Program-made: the position numbers and the translations under genes | Source: Salana multivorans | Lineage (GTDB): Bacteria; Actinomycetota; Actinomycetes; Actinomycetales; Beutenbergiaceae | DNA length: 64,000 bases | Assembly (NCBI RefSeq): GCF_003751805.1 | Contig: NZ_RKHQ01000001.1 | Location: 124,001-188,000 of the forward strand | Direction: 5' to 3' | Shown: positions 31,969-40,717 of the stretch, in pieces | Layout of the letters: every line of letters begins with the position of its first letter | Position numbering within the stretch: the stretch's first letter is position 1 | The notes under the pieces: model-generated | Seen by the model: the letters and a program-made list of their open reading frames with translations, nothing else | What the model was told of the DNA's origin: nothing | Databases searched by the model: none

Positions 31969-32058
31969 GGGGCTTCCTTCCGAGTGGGGCTGGCGAGCTG
32001 GGTGGGAGGCGGTGAACGGAGGTCGTGGACGGCCGGCGGCGCCCGGGGCGTCGGCCGG

Positions 32059-33264
32059 CTAGTCGAGGCGCCGCCCCGCCGCCCAGACCTGGGTGACGGT
32101 GAGCGCGTCGTCGAGGAGCACGAGGTCGCCGGCGTGTCCGGGGGCGAGCCGGCCGAGCCACGACCCCTCCCCCAGAGCGTCGGCCGGCGCGCTGGTGAGG
32201 GCGGTCACGGCCTCGACGAGGGAGAGTCCGTCGGCCACCGCGCCGCGCAGCGCGACGTCGAGCGTGAGCGTCGACCCCGCGATCGTCTCCGTCCCGGCGA
32301 CGAGCGCGACGCCGTCGCGCACCTCGACGTCGAGCGCGCCGAGCCGGTAGGAGCCGTCGCCCATCCCGGTGGCGGCCATCGCGTCCGTGATGAGCGCGAC
32401 GCGGCCCGGCGCCGCGCGCAGGAGGACGAGGGCGGCGGCGGGGTGGACGTGGACGCCGTCGAGCACGAGCTCGAGCGTGACGCGCGGATCCTCCAGCGCG
32501 GCGGCGACCGGGCCGGGAGCTCGGTGCAGCAGCGGGCTCATCGCGTTGAACGCGTGGGTGAGCAGGGTGGCGCCGGCGTCGAAGGCGGCCCGCGCGCCGG
32601 CGTAGTCGACCTCGGTGTGCCCGACGGCGACCCGGACGCCGGCCGCGACGAACCGGCGCACCGCGTCGAGGCCGCCGGGCAGCTCGGGGGCGAGCGTCAC
32701 CTGGCGCATCGTGCCGCGGGCCGCCTCGACGAGGGCGTCGACGTCGGCGGGGGTCGGCGCGCGCAGGGCCGCCGGGTCGTGCGCGCCCTTGCGCCCGTGC
32801 GCGAGGAAGGGACCCTCGGCGTGCGAGCCCAGCACGAGCTGGTCCCGCTCGGTGAGGTCGGCGAGGCCCGCGAGCGTCCGGGCCAGCTCCGGGATCGGGG
32901 CGGAGACCGCCGAGAGCACCATCCGCGTCGTGCCGTGCGCGCGGTGGACCGCGAGCGCCGCGGCGAGGGCGTCCGCGCCGTCCTCGGCGCTCACCCCGCC
33001 GCCGCCGTGGCTGTGGATGTCGATGAAGCCCGGCGTCAGGTAGGCGCCACCGCAGTCGACGACGACGTCGGCGCCCGCCGCGTCGGACCCGCCGCCGTCA
33101 CCGGCCCGCGGGGTCGGGGCGGGGGCGGCGCCCTGTCCGACGGCCTCGATCCGATCGCCCCGCAGGCGCAGCCAGCCGCGCCGCTCGCCCGTCGCGTCGA
33201 CCAGGCGCGCGTCGGTGAAGGTGGTGGTCGCGCCTGCCGTGCCGGTCGCCCTGCTCGTCGCCAT
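32059..33264 (-). CDS. nagA: N-acetylglucosamine-6-phosphate deacetylase
   Basis: A 401-residue amidohydrolase that removes acetate from GlcNAc-6-phosphate. Metal and active-site motifs are visible: DIHSHGGGG, GSHAEGPFLAHGRKGAH, VGHTEVDY, THAFNAMSPL and the catalytic Asp in ALITDAMAATGMGDG. The ATG at 33264 is 9 bp after the GH20 stop. The full length agrees with the family. The first 60 residues carry an Ala/Pro/Gly-rich stretch before the conserved beta-sandwich returns. Confidence 0.95.
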   Translation of the reverse strand: MATSRATGTAGATTTFTDARLVDATGERRGWLRLRGDRIEAVGQGAAPAPTPRAGDGGGSDAAGADVVVDCGGAYLTPGFIDIHSHGGGGVSAEDGADALAAALAVHRAHGTTRMVLSAVSAPIPELARTLAGLADLTERDQLVLGSHAEGPFLAHGRKGAHDPAALRAPTPADVDALVEAARGTMRQVTLAPELPGGLDAVRRFVAAGVRVAVGHTEVDYAGARAAFDAGATLLTHAFNAMSPLLHRAPGPVAAALEDPRVTLELVLDGVHVHPAAALVLLRAAPGRVALITDAMAATGMGDGSYRLGALDVEVRDGVALVAGTETIAGSTLTLDVALRGAVADGLSLVEAVTALTSAPADALGEGSWLGRLAPGHAGDLVLLDDALTVTQVWAAGRRLD

Positions 33265-33273
33265 GGTCTAGGA

Positions 33274-34647
33274 CTACCAGTCGACCTCGGTCGAACGCGT
33301 GAACGGCAGGCCGCGGCGTTGCCAGTCGCGCCCGAGCTCCGCCAGCCGCGGGGCGATGTCCTCGATCCGGCGGGGCGTGTGCGGCGCCGGCGACCAGGCC
33401 AGCTCGGCGACGGCGGCCAGCCGGGGCAGCATGAGCTCGAGCAGCTCCTCCCGCGTCCCGAGGTACTCCGTCCACAGTGCGGCCTCGACGCCGAGGATCG
33501 CGTCGTCGGGCACGTCGGGCAGGACGGCGGACGGCTCCCACTCGTAGGACGCGCGCAGCGGCGTCGGACCGGCGGCCCAGGCCACGCCCGGCAGCCCCTC
33601 GGCCTCGCGGTGGTCGAGGTACACGGCGTCGGACGGCGAGAGGATGAGCCGGCCGCCCTGGCGCGGGAACCCGCCGGCGCAGTCGGCGTGGTCGATCCCG
33701 AACCGGTCCTCGCTCGCCGTGCGCGGCCGGACGAAGTTCCAGTACTGGCCGACGGCCCCGGCCGGGATGGCATCGCTGCGGCCCGCCTCGTGCCAGGCGA
33801 CGGGTGTCTTGCCCGTCGCCGCGACGATCGCGAACGCGCGCTCGAGGAACGTGAGGAAGTCCCGCTCGGTCATCTCGAGCGCCTCGTCGCCGCCGAGGTG
33901 GAGGTAGGGCCCGTCGGTGTCGGCCGCGAGCTGGGACACCACCTCGGTCCAGAACCGGTAGGTCTCCTCGTTGGCGGCGTCGAGCTGGGAGAACCCGACC
34001 TCGGCGCCCTCGTACGGGACCGGGGTCACCCCGTCGACGGCCAGCTCGGGGTAGGAGACGAGCACGGCGTTCGTGTGACCGGGGACGTCGATCTCCGGAA
34101 CGACCGTGATCGCGAGCGAGGCCGCGTGGTCCTGGATCCGCCGGTAGTCCTCGCGCGTGAGGTAGCCGCCGCCGTCCGGGCCGGCGCCGCCCTGGCACTG
34201 CGTCGACGCGCCGATGCCCGTGAGCTCCGGCCGACCGTCGATGGCCAGGCGCCAGCCCTGGTCGTCGCTGAGGTGGAGGTGGAGGTGGTTGAGCTTGAGC
34301 TCCGCCATGAGGTCGAGGATCTCGCAGATCGTCCGGGGCGGGTGGAAGTGCCGCGCGACGTCGAGCATGAACCCGCGATAGGCGAACCGGGGTCCGTCGA
34401 CGATCCGGACGGCGGGGTAGCGCCCGTCGTCCGCGGCGAGCGCGAGCTGCGCGAGCGTGGCGCGGGCTCGGAGCATGCCCGCGTCGTCGCCCGCGCGGAC
34501 GAGGACGGCGTCCGCCGCGGTGGTGAGCTCGTAGCACTCGGCCCCGATGGCGGGGTCGAGCTCGACGACGACGTCGCCGGCGACGGGGGCACCCGGGGCG
34601 TCCGCGACGCGCGTGAGATGACGGGGGGCTGGGACGAGCGGCAGCAC
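33274..34647 (-). CDS. GH20 beta-N-acetylhexosaminidase, cytoplasmic type
   Basis: A 457-residue GH20 enzyme. The N-terminal domain leads into FAYRGFMLDVARHF, the HLHLSDDQGWRL block and the catalytic pair in HLGGDEAL (D254-E255). It releases terminal GlcNAc from chitobiose or muropeptide fragments. There is no signal peptide, so it probably acts on imported oligosaccharides. The GTG at 34647 is preferred: GGAG stands 5 nt before it, whereas the GTG at 34653 overlaps that GGAG. It is the first gene of the GH20-nagA-nagB run. Confidence 0.93.
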   Translation of the reverse strand: MLPLVPAPRHLTRVADAPGAPVAGDVVVELDPAIGAECYELTTAADAVLVRAGDDAGMLRARATLAQLALAADDGRYPAVRIVDGPRFAYRGFMLDVARHFHPPRTICEILDLMAELKLNHLHLHLSDDQGWRLAIDGRPELTGIGASTQCQGGAGPDGGGYLTREDYRRIQDHAASLAITVVPEIDVPGHTNAVLVSYPELAVDGVTPVPYEGAEVGFSQLDAANEETYRFWTEVVSQLAADTDGPYLHLGGDEALEMTERDFLTFLERAFAIVAATGKTPVAWHEAGRSDAIPAGAVGQYWNFVRPRTASEDRFGIDHADCAGGFPRQGGRLILSPSDAVYLDHREAEGLPGVAWAAGPTPLRASYEWEPSAVLPDVPDDAILGVEAALWTEYLGTREELLELMLPRLAAVAELAWSPAPHTPRRIEDIAPRLAELGRDWQRRGLPFTRSTEVDW

Positions 34648-34670
34648 TGGCACTCCGAGGGATCGAGTTC

Positions 34671-34692
34671 TCTAGAAAGAAACCTTACTAAA
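34671..34692 (-). promoter_or_regulatory. ROK/NagC-like operator candidate before the GH20-nagAB operon
   Basis: On the plus strand tctagaaag (34671-34679), aaac, cttactaaa (34684-34692). Seven of nine positions of the arms are complementary. The minus-strand reading TTTAGTAAGG resembles operators of ROK-family sugar repressors as I recall them. It lies 24 bp upstream of the GH20 start and 92 bp from the divergent DUF4921 gene, so it could act on both. Confidence 0.5.
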
Positions 34693-34783
34693 ATGCAGCC
34701 TAGCAAATCGTTGCGAGGTTGTGACCCCCGTGGCACCCCCTCGTGGCCGGAGGCATCCCGCGGTCGCTGAGACGATGGAAACC

Positions 34784-36115
34784 ATGGCCCAACCACTCGT
34801 CCGCCTCTCCGACGGCACCGTTCTCCAGGTTGGCCCCCTCACCGGAACCCAGGTCTGGACCATCCCCGGCCGCTCCCACCGCCCCCTGCCCCGCGAGGTG
34901 CGGGCCGGGCGCGAGCTGGAGCCCGGCGAGGAGAACCGGCTCTGCCAGTTCTGCCCCGACCGCTACCTGGAGACCACGCCCGAGAAGACCCGGCTCGTCG
35001 TCGACGACCACCGTCCCGACGGCGCCGCCCCCTCGGCCGGCGCCCGGATCGAGCGTCACCGGCTCGCCTCGTCCCTGCACGACGACGAGGCGGCCGTGCG
35101 CCGCTTCGGCAACCTCTTCGAGATCGTCTCCACGGCCTCGTGGCGGGTCAACCACGGGTTCATCCCGCCGGCCGACGTCGTCGCCTGGGCCGCCGACTAC
35201 CTCGCCGACCCGGTCGGGCGCGGGCACGTGATCGGGCTGCTGGCCTACCGGGAGGCGTCCGGCGGACCGGTCGCGCCCGTCGCGGGCGACGAGCGCGCGC
35301 TGCTGGAGGCGACCGTCGACCTGCTCGCCGGGTCGCACGACGTCGTCGTCCCGCGACGCCACGTCGTGGCGGGGGCCACCACCTCGGACCAGCTCGCGTC
35401 GTCGGGATCGATGACGCCGGACGAGCACGCGGACTTCATCCGGTGCACGATCGACGCGCTCGCCGACCTGTACCGCAGCCAGCCGGCGGCACGGTACGTC
35501 GCCGTGTTCCAGAACTGGCTGGCGCCGGCCGGGGCCAGCGTCGAGCACCTGCACAAGCAGCTCGTCGCGATCGACTCCTACGGCCCGCAGGTGCAGCGCG
35601 AGGCCTCGCTCGCCCTGGCCGATCCCGAGCTGTACCAGCACGCCGTGCTCGACCTCGCGCGCCGGGAGGGGCTGATCGTCGCGGCGAACGACCACGCCGT
35701 CGCGATCGCGGGCATCGGGCACCGCTACCCGAGCATCGAGCTGTACTCGACGTCGCCGCGGCACCGGCCGTGGGCCCAGACGCCGGAGGAGGTGCGCGGC
35801 ATGTCCGACCTGCTCCACGCCATGCACGCCGCGACGGGCACCGCGGTGCCGACGAACGAGGAGTGGCACCACCGCCCGCCGGACGTCCAGGCGCCGATGC
35901 CCTGGCGGATCGTGCTCAAGTGGCGCCTCCACGTGCCGGCCGGGTTCGAGGGCGGGACCAAGATCTACGTCAACACCATCGACCCGTGGACCGTCCGCGA
36001 GCGCGTGGTCGCGGCGCTGCACGAGCTGCGGGAGGCGGGGACGATCGCTCCGCTGCGGATCGCCGAGGAGGTCCGCGGCCGGGACGTGCGGCTGCCGGTC
36101 GTGACCGACGGCTGA
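34784..36115 (+). CDS. DUF4921 / galactose-1-phosphate uridylyltransferase-like protein
   Basis: A 443-residue HIT-superfamily protein similar to GalT. An N-terminal zinc-type motif CQFCPDR is followed by a C-terminal half with the histidine triad in VEHLHKQLV and FEGGTKIYVNTIDPW. GalT has HPHxQ; here it is HLHKQ, so nucleotidyl transfer is plausible but the sugar is unknown. The ATG at 34784 is chosen just before the conserved part; an ATG at 34775 is possible. It is divergent from the GH20 operon. No galK or galE neighbour is present. Confidence 0.8.
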   Translation: MAQPLVRLSDGTVLQVGPLTGTQVWTIPGRSHRPLPREVRAGRELEPGEENRLCQFCPDRYLETTPEKTRLVVDDHRPDGAAPSAGARIERHRLASSLHDDEAAVRRFGNLFEIVSTASWRVNHGFIPPADVVAWAADYLADPVGRGHVIGLLAYREASGGPVAPVAGDERALLEATVDLLAGSHDVVVPRRHVVAGATTSDQLASSGSMTPDEHADFIRCTIDALADLYRSQPAARYVAVFQNWLAPAGASVEHLHKQLVAIDSYGPQVQREASLALADPELYQHAVLDLARREGLIVAANDHAVAIAGIGHRYPSIELYSTSPRHRPWAQTPEEVRGMSDLLHAMHAATGTAVPTNEEWHHRPPDVQAPMPWRIVLKWRLHVPAGFEGGTKIYVNTIDPWTVRERVVAALHELREAGTIAPLRIAEEVRGRDVRLPVVTDG

Positions 36116-36205
36116 GCCCGCCGTCGCGGGGACCGGGCCCGTCGTCCCGCGACGAGGACGACCGTCCGCGCACCGAGAGCGACCGACGTCTGCGAGGCTT
36201 GAGCC

Positions 36206-37216
36206 ATGCGCATCGTCGTGGTGGGAGCCACCGGGAACATCGGGACCGCGCTGCTGCGCGCGGTCACCGCACGTCACACCGTCACGAGCGTCGACGCGGT
36301 CTCGCGCCGGGGCGCCGGGCGGCTGATCGTCGAGGGCGTCCCCGTGCGGCAGCACCAGCTCGACCTCGCGACGCCCGAGGGGTCGTCGGACCGGCAGGCG
36401 TTCGCCGCCCTCGCCGCCGGGGCCGACGCCGTCGTGCACCTCGCGTGGGCGCACGAGCGCTCGGCGGCACGGGAGACCGAGGCCAACGCCCTGCTCTCCT
36501 CGGCCGTGCTGCACGGCGCGGTCGGGGCGGCGCAGCTCGTGGTGGTCTCGTGCGCGAGCGTCTACGCCCCCTCCTACGGCCTCGCACCGCGCGCCGAGGA
36601 CTGGCCGACCACGGGCGTGCCCGACTCCTCGGTCTCCGCCGACCGCGTCGGCCTCGAGTCGATGGTCGAGCGGTTCGCCGCGGCACACCCCGACGTCGTC
36701 GCCAGCGTCGTCCGCCCGACGATCACGCTCCAGGAGTCGGCCGGGGCCGAGCTCGTGCGCCGGTACGTCGGGCCGCTGCTGCCGCGCGTCGGGCTGGGAC
36801 GGTCCTACCCGCTCCTGCTGTGGCCCGAGGGTCTGCGGCTGCAGGTCGCGCACGCGGACGACGTGGCCGCCGCCCTGCTCGCCGTGATCGAGCGCCGGGC
36901 ACCCGGCCCGTACAACGTCGCGAGCCCGCAGGTGCTGGACGGCGCGGCGGTCGCCGAGGCGCTCGGGGCGACGCGGCTCGTCGAGGTCCCGCGGAACGTC
37001 GCCGGTGGCGTGCACACGGCCGCGTGGTGGGCGCACGCCGTCCGCGCTCGCCCGGAGTGGCTCGGGACCCTGCTCGCGCAGCCGGTGCTCGACTGCTCGC
37101 GAGCCCGCGACCTGCTCGGCGTCGTCCCCGTCTGGGACGGTGCCGACGTGCTGCGGGCCGCGGCCCGGGGCGTGGCCCAGCGCCGCGAGGGCTGGACGCC
37201 GCCGCTGTCCCGCTAG
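36206..37216 (+). CDS. NAD(P)-binding epimerase/dehydratase-like SDR lacking YxxxK
   Basis: A 336-residue extended-SDR protein. The Rossmann motif GATGNIGTALL opens the sequence, and SCASVYAP occupies the catalytic Ser/Thr strand. Where the YxxxK pair should stand, the sequence reads VSADRVGLE, so neither Tyr nor Lys is present and oxidoreductase activity is doubtful. It follows the DUF4921 gene by 90 bp on the same strand. Its TAG stop shares the bases CTAG with the stop of the convergent hydrolase gene. Confidence 0.82.
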   Translation: MRIVVVGATGNIGTALLRAVTARHTVTSVDAVSRRGAGRLIVEGVPVRQHQLDLATPEGSSDRQAFAALAAGADAVVHLAWAHERSAARETEANALLSSAVLHGAVGAAQLVVVSCASVYAPSYGLAPRAEDWPTTGVPDSSVSADRVGLESMVERFAAAHPDVVASVVRPTITLQESAGAELVRRYVGPLLPRVGLGRSYPLLLWPEGLRLQVAHADDVAAALLAVIERRAPGPYNVASPQVLDGAAVAEALGATRLVEVPRNVAGGVHTAAWWAHAVRARPEWLGTLLAQPVLDCSRARDLLGVVPVWDGADVLRAAARGVAQRREGWTPPLSR

Positions 37217-37911
37217 CGCGGCCCGTCCTCGCGCGCGAGGTGTCGGGAGAGGAACGGGTTGAGCACCGCCGACAGCGCGGCCGGCCGCTCGACGTGCACC
37301 CGATGACCGGCGCCCGCGACGATGCCGAGCGTCGCCGACGGGATCGACTCCGCGATCAGCCGCGCGGCGGCGAGGTTGGCCCGGTCCCTCGATCCGCACA
37401 CCACCAGGGTCGGCGCCGCGATCGCGCGCAGCTCGGGGGTGAGGTCGACGTCCCGCACGCCGCGCAGGACCGCGAGCATCCGCGCCTTGCTCGCACCGCC
37501 CGAGGTCACCAGCCGCTCGGGCAGCACCCGCACGACGGCGAGCTGGGCGGCCATGAGGCGGCGGGGCGGCCGCACCTGTCCGGCCACCAGCGTGAGGGAA
37601 CGGACCCGCCCCGGGGCGGAGGCCGCGAGCCGCAGGGCGATCATCGCGCCGAGCGACAGGCCGCACAGGTGGACCCGGTCGAGGCCGCGGCGGTCGAGGT
37701 CGTCCGCGACCAGGTCGGCCGCGCGGGCGAGGTCGAACGCGGCGGGGGCACCGGCCTCCCCGCCGCCGGCGGACTCGTCATCGGCCGTGAGGCCCGGGAT
37801 GCCGAGCGGCACGCCGACGAGGCCTCCCGGCAGCGCGGTGATCTGGTGGGACCAGTCGTCCGGCCGGTCGCCGAGGCCGTGGAGGAAGACGACGGTCTCG
37901 GCGGCGCTCAT
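37213..37911 (-). CDS. Alpha/beta hydrolase
   Basis: A 232-residue alpha/beta hydrolase with an oxyanion region FLHGLGDRPDDW, nucleophile elbow GLSLGAM (Ser), acid strand VVCGSRDRAN and catalytic His in GAGHRVHVERP. The layout resembles 3-oxoadipate enol-lactonase-like esterases, but the substrate is not known. The ATG at 37911 is the start. The frame open to 38220 is a shadow of the desulfurase gene. It lies 58 bp downstream of that gene on the same strand. Confidence 0.88.
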   Translation of the reverse strand: MSAAETVVFLHGLGDRPDDWSHQITALPGGLVGVPLGIPGLTADDESAGGGEAGAPAAFDLARAADLVADDLDRRGLDRVHLCGLSLGAMIALRLAASAPGRVRSLTLVAGQVRPPRRLMAAQLAVVRVLPERLVTSGGASKARMLAVLRGVRDVDLTPELRAIAAPTLVVCGSRDRANLAAARLIAESIPSATLGIVAGAGHRVHVERPAALSAVLNPFLSRHLAREDGPR

Positions 37912-37969
37912 GCGCTCGATCCTCTCATCGGGCGGACGACGACGGCCCGCCGAACGCCCGCCTCGGGTC

Positions 37970-39145
37970 TCAGCGACCGCGGCCGACCACGCGGGCGCGC
38001 TCGACCGCCTCGGGGAGCACCGCGAGCAGCTCCGCGACGTCGTCGCGCGTCGTCGTGCGGCCGAGGGTGAGCCGCAGCACCGACCGGGCCGTGCGCTCGT
38101 CCTCCCCCATCGCGAGCATGACCTCGCTCGGCTGCGTGACGCCGGCCTCGCACGCGGATCCCGCCGAGGCCTGGACGCCGGCGGCGTCGAGGAGGAACAG
38201 CAGGGCGTCGACGTCGGCACCGGGCAGCACGAGGTGGGTGAACCCGGGCAGCCGGGGAACGGCGGCGCCGCTCACCCGAACGTCGGGGATCCGCGCGCGC
38301 ACCTCGGCCTCCAGCTCCTCGCGCAGCGCCGCCAGGCGCGCTCCCTCGGCCACCCGGGACGCGACGGCGTGCTCGACGGCGACCGCGAGCGCCGCCGCGA
38401 GCGCGACGGGGACGGTGCCCGACCGCACGCCGCGCTCCTGTCCCCCGCCGTGCTGCACCCGGGCGAGCGGCGTGGTTCGCTGCGCGAGCAGGGCTCCGAT
38501 CCCGACCGGGGCGCCGAGCTTGTGGCCGGACAGCGAGAGCGCGTCGAGGTCGCTCGCGGCGAAGTCGACCGGGGCGCTGGCGAGCGCCTGGACCGCGTCG
38601 GAGTGGACGAGCACCCGCGTGCCCGCCGCCTCGCGGACGAGCCGGACGACGTCCTCGACCGGTTGCACCACCCCCGTCTCGTTGTTGGCCGCCATGACGC
38701 TGACGACCGCGAGCCCGTCCGCCTCGGCGGCCAGCAGGCCCGCGAGCGCGTCGAGGTCGAGCACGCCGTCGCCGGTGACGGGCAGGACGCGTCGGCGGGC
38801 GCCGTGCCGGGAGGCCAGCCCGTCCGCCGCGTCGCGCACCGCCGGGTGCTCGATCGCGGACAGGGCAACGACGTCGCGCGCCGGGTCCGCCTCGCGCGCC
38901 GCGAGGAACCCGCCCACGACGGCGAGCGTGTCCGCCTCGCAGCCGCCCGAGGTGAGGACGACCTCCGTCGGCTCGGCCCCGAGCGCGGCCGCGATCCGCT
39001 CGCGCGACGTCTCGAGGCTGGCCCGCGCCGCGCGGCCGGCCGCGTGCAGCGAGCTCGGGTTGCCGAGGCGGCCCGCCTCGCGCGCGAACGCCTCGACCGC
39101 CTCCGGCAGCGGGGCGGTCGTCGCCGCGTGGTCGAGGTAGGTCAC
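37970..39145 (-). CDS. iscS: Cysteine desulfurase (IscS/NifS family)
   Basis: A 391-residue PLP enzyme that removes sulfur from cysteine as a persulfide. It opens TYLDHAATTAPLPEAV. Other landmarks are HPAV near 100, NNETGVVQPV, the PLP lysine in SLSGHKLGAP (K209) and the persulfide cysteine in SAGSACEAG (C332). It is a likely sulfur donor for MnmA, as the equivalent genes are grouped in mycobacteria. The GTG at 39145 directly follows the stop of the isochorismatase-family gene. Confidence 0.94.
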   Translation of the reverse strand: MTYLDHAATTAPLPEAVEAFAREAGRLGNPSSLHAAGRAARASLETSRERIAAALGAEPTEVVLTSGGCEADTLAVVGGFLAAREADPARDVVALSAIEHPAVRDAADGLASRHGARRRVLPVTGDGVLDLDALAGLLAAEADGLAVVSVMAANNETGVVQPVEDVVRLVREAAGTRVLVHSDAVQALASAPVDFAASDLDALSLSGHKLGAPVGIGALLAQRTTPLARVQHGGGQERGVRSGTVPVALAAALAVAVEHAVASRVAEGARLAALREELEAEVRARIPDVRVSGAAVPRLPGFTHLVLPGADVDALLFLLDAAGVQASAGSACEAGVTQPSEVMLAMGEDERTARSVLRLTLGRTTTRDDVAELLAVLPEAVERARVVGRGR

Positions 39146-39700
39146 TCAGCCATCGAACACGACCTCGCCGGCCTCCACCACCGCGGCCCGGCGACCGGGC
39201 GCGCCCTGGAACTGCCAGTACAGGTTGGTGTGCGCGATGACGTCGGCGACGGGCGGGGCGCCCCAGGCCGACTTGTCCCCCGCCGTGTGCGCGTCGCCGA
39301 CCAGCGTCACGTCGTACCCGCGCGTGAACGCGCCGTGGATGGTCGACCGGATGCAGGCGTCGGTCTCCGCGCCGGTCACGACGAGGTGGTCGACGCCGGC
39401 GGCCGCGAGCACGTCCTCCAGGTCCGTGGCCTCGAAGGAGTCGCCGTAGTGCTTCTGCACGACGGGCTCGCCCTCGCCGGGAACGAGCTCGGGAACGATC
39501 CGCCACTCCTCGCTGCCCTCGGCCATCCCCTCGTCGGAGTGCTGCACCCAGACGACGGGCGTCCCCGCGGCGCGCGCCCGGTCCACCAGGTCGCCGATCC
39601 GCGCCACGACCTCGTCGCGCCGGTGGGCGCCACCGACCACGTCGTTCTGGACGTCGACGACGAGCAGCGCCGTCCCGTCCCGGTTCTCGAAGGTGCTCAT
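39146..39700 (-). CDS. Isochorismatase-family cysteine hydrolase
   Basis: A 184-residue cysteine hydrolase with an intact Asp-Lys-Cys triad: D16 in LLVVDVQND, K83 in VQKHYGDSF and C116 in GAETDACIRST. Candidate activities are nicotinamidase-like, ureidoacrylate or other amide hydrolysis; the metal-binding residues of nicotinamidases are not evident. AGAGGA stands 6 nt before the ATG. It abuts the desulfurase gene and is probably cotranscribed with it. Confidence 0.9.
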   Translation of the reverse strand: MSTFENRDGTALLVVDVQNDVVGGAHRRDEVVARIGDLVDRARAAGTPVVWVQHSDEGMAEGSEEWRIVPELVPGEGEPVVQKHYGDSFEATDLEDVLAAAGVDHLVVTGAETDACIRSTIHGAFTRGYDVTLVGDAHTAGDKSAWGAPPVADVIAHTNLYWQFQGAPGRRAAVVEAGEVVFDG

Positions 39701-39817
39701 GGGGTGTCCTCTCGCCGGGAGCCGGGGTGTCCGACTCGTTCCACGAGCGTACGAACGAGCACCGACATCCACGCGCGGCGGCGCGAGCCGACGTGCGATC
39801 GAGCCGGCGCGCCCGGG

Positions 39818-40717
39818 TCAGCGCCCGCGGCGCTCGCGGACCAGCTCGGCTGCCTCCGTCAGGATCGCGGCGGCGTCACCGACCACCGCGAGATCCGCGA
39901 CCTCCATGATCGGCGCCTCCGGGTCGAGGTTGACCGCGACGATCGTCTCGGCCGCGCGCATCCCCAGCATGTGGTGCGGCGCGCCGGAGAGGCCGGCCCC
40001 GACGTAGAGCCGCGGGGCGATCATCGTCCCGGTCTGGCCCACCATGGCCTCGGGTCCGATCCACTCCTCCTCGACGATGTCGCGGGTCGCCCCCACCGCT
40101 CCGCCGAGCGCGTCGGCGAGCGCGCGCACGGGCGTCAGGTCGCCCTCCAGCCCGCGTCCGCCCGCCACGACGACGGCCGCGCTGGCCAGCGCGACGCCCT
40201 CGACGTCGTGGGCGTCGATCGAGACCGGCTCGACGTCCCGGCCGATCGCCGCACCCTCGCCGGCCGCGGCGCGCACGTCGGCCTCCGCCGCCTCGAACTC
40301 CTCGACCGTGAGCCACCCGACGTCGGGCACGGGGCCGTCCCACGCCGCGGGACGCGCGAGGACGACGACCGGCCCGGCGACGGAGCACGTGACGTCCCAC
40401 GTGCCGCCGAGCTCGCGCTTCTCGCCGACGAGGACGTCCCCGTCCCGGCGGACGCGCAGGACGTCGGCGAGGATGCCGGCGTCGAGGTCGTGGGCGACGT
40501 AGGCGGCGACCTCCGCGGCCCGGCGCGAGGACTCGAGCACGATGCGGGTGGCGCCGACGCGCCGCGCGCAGGCGACCAGGAGCCGCGCCAGGGCGCGCGG
40601 GGTGCCGCCGAAGGCCGCGACACCGCGCAGCTCGGCCCCCCCGGCGGCATCGGCGGCCAGGTGCACGAGGTCGTCGCTGCCCCCGCGGGAGGCGACGAGC
40701 AGAACGGGAGAGCTCAC
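39818..40717 (-). CDS. etfA: Electron transfer flavoprotein alpha subunit
   Basis: A 299-residue EtfA/FixB. The C-terminal FAD-binding domain is clear: VVVAGGRGLEG, VGQTGTMIAPRLYVGAGLSG, PHHMLGM, IVAVNLDPEAPIMEVAD and LAVVGDA. It accepts electrons from acyl-CoA and similar dehydrogenases with EtfB. It overlaps etfB by 4 bp (GTGA). The isochorismatase-family gene starts 117 bp downstream. Confidence 0.95.
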   Translation of the reverse strand: MSSPVLLVASRGGSDDLVHLAADAAGGAELRGVAAFGGTPRALARLLVACARRVGATRIVLESSRRAAEVAAYVAHDLDAGILADVLRVRRDGDVLVGEKRELGGTWDVTCSVAGPVVVLARPAAWDGPVPDVGWLTVEEFEAAEADVRAAAGEGAAIGRDVEPVSIDAHDVEGVALASAAVVVAGGRGLEGDLTPVRALADALGGAVGATRDIVEEEWIGPEAMVGQTGTMIAPRLYVGAGLSGAPHHMLGMRAAETIVAVNLDPEAPIMEVADLAVVGDAAAILTEAAELVRERRGR

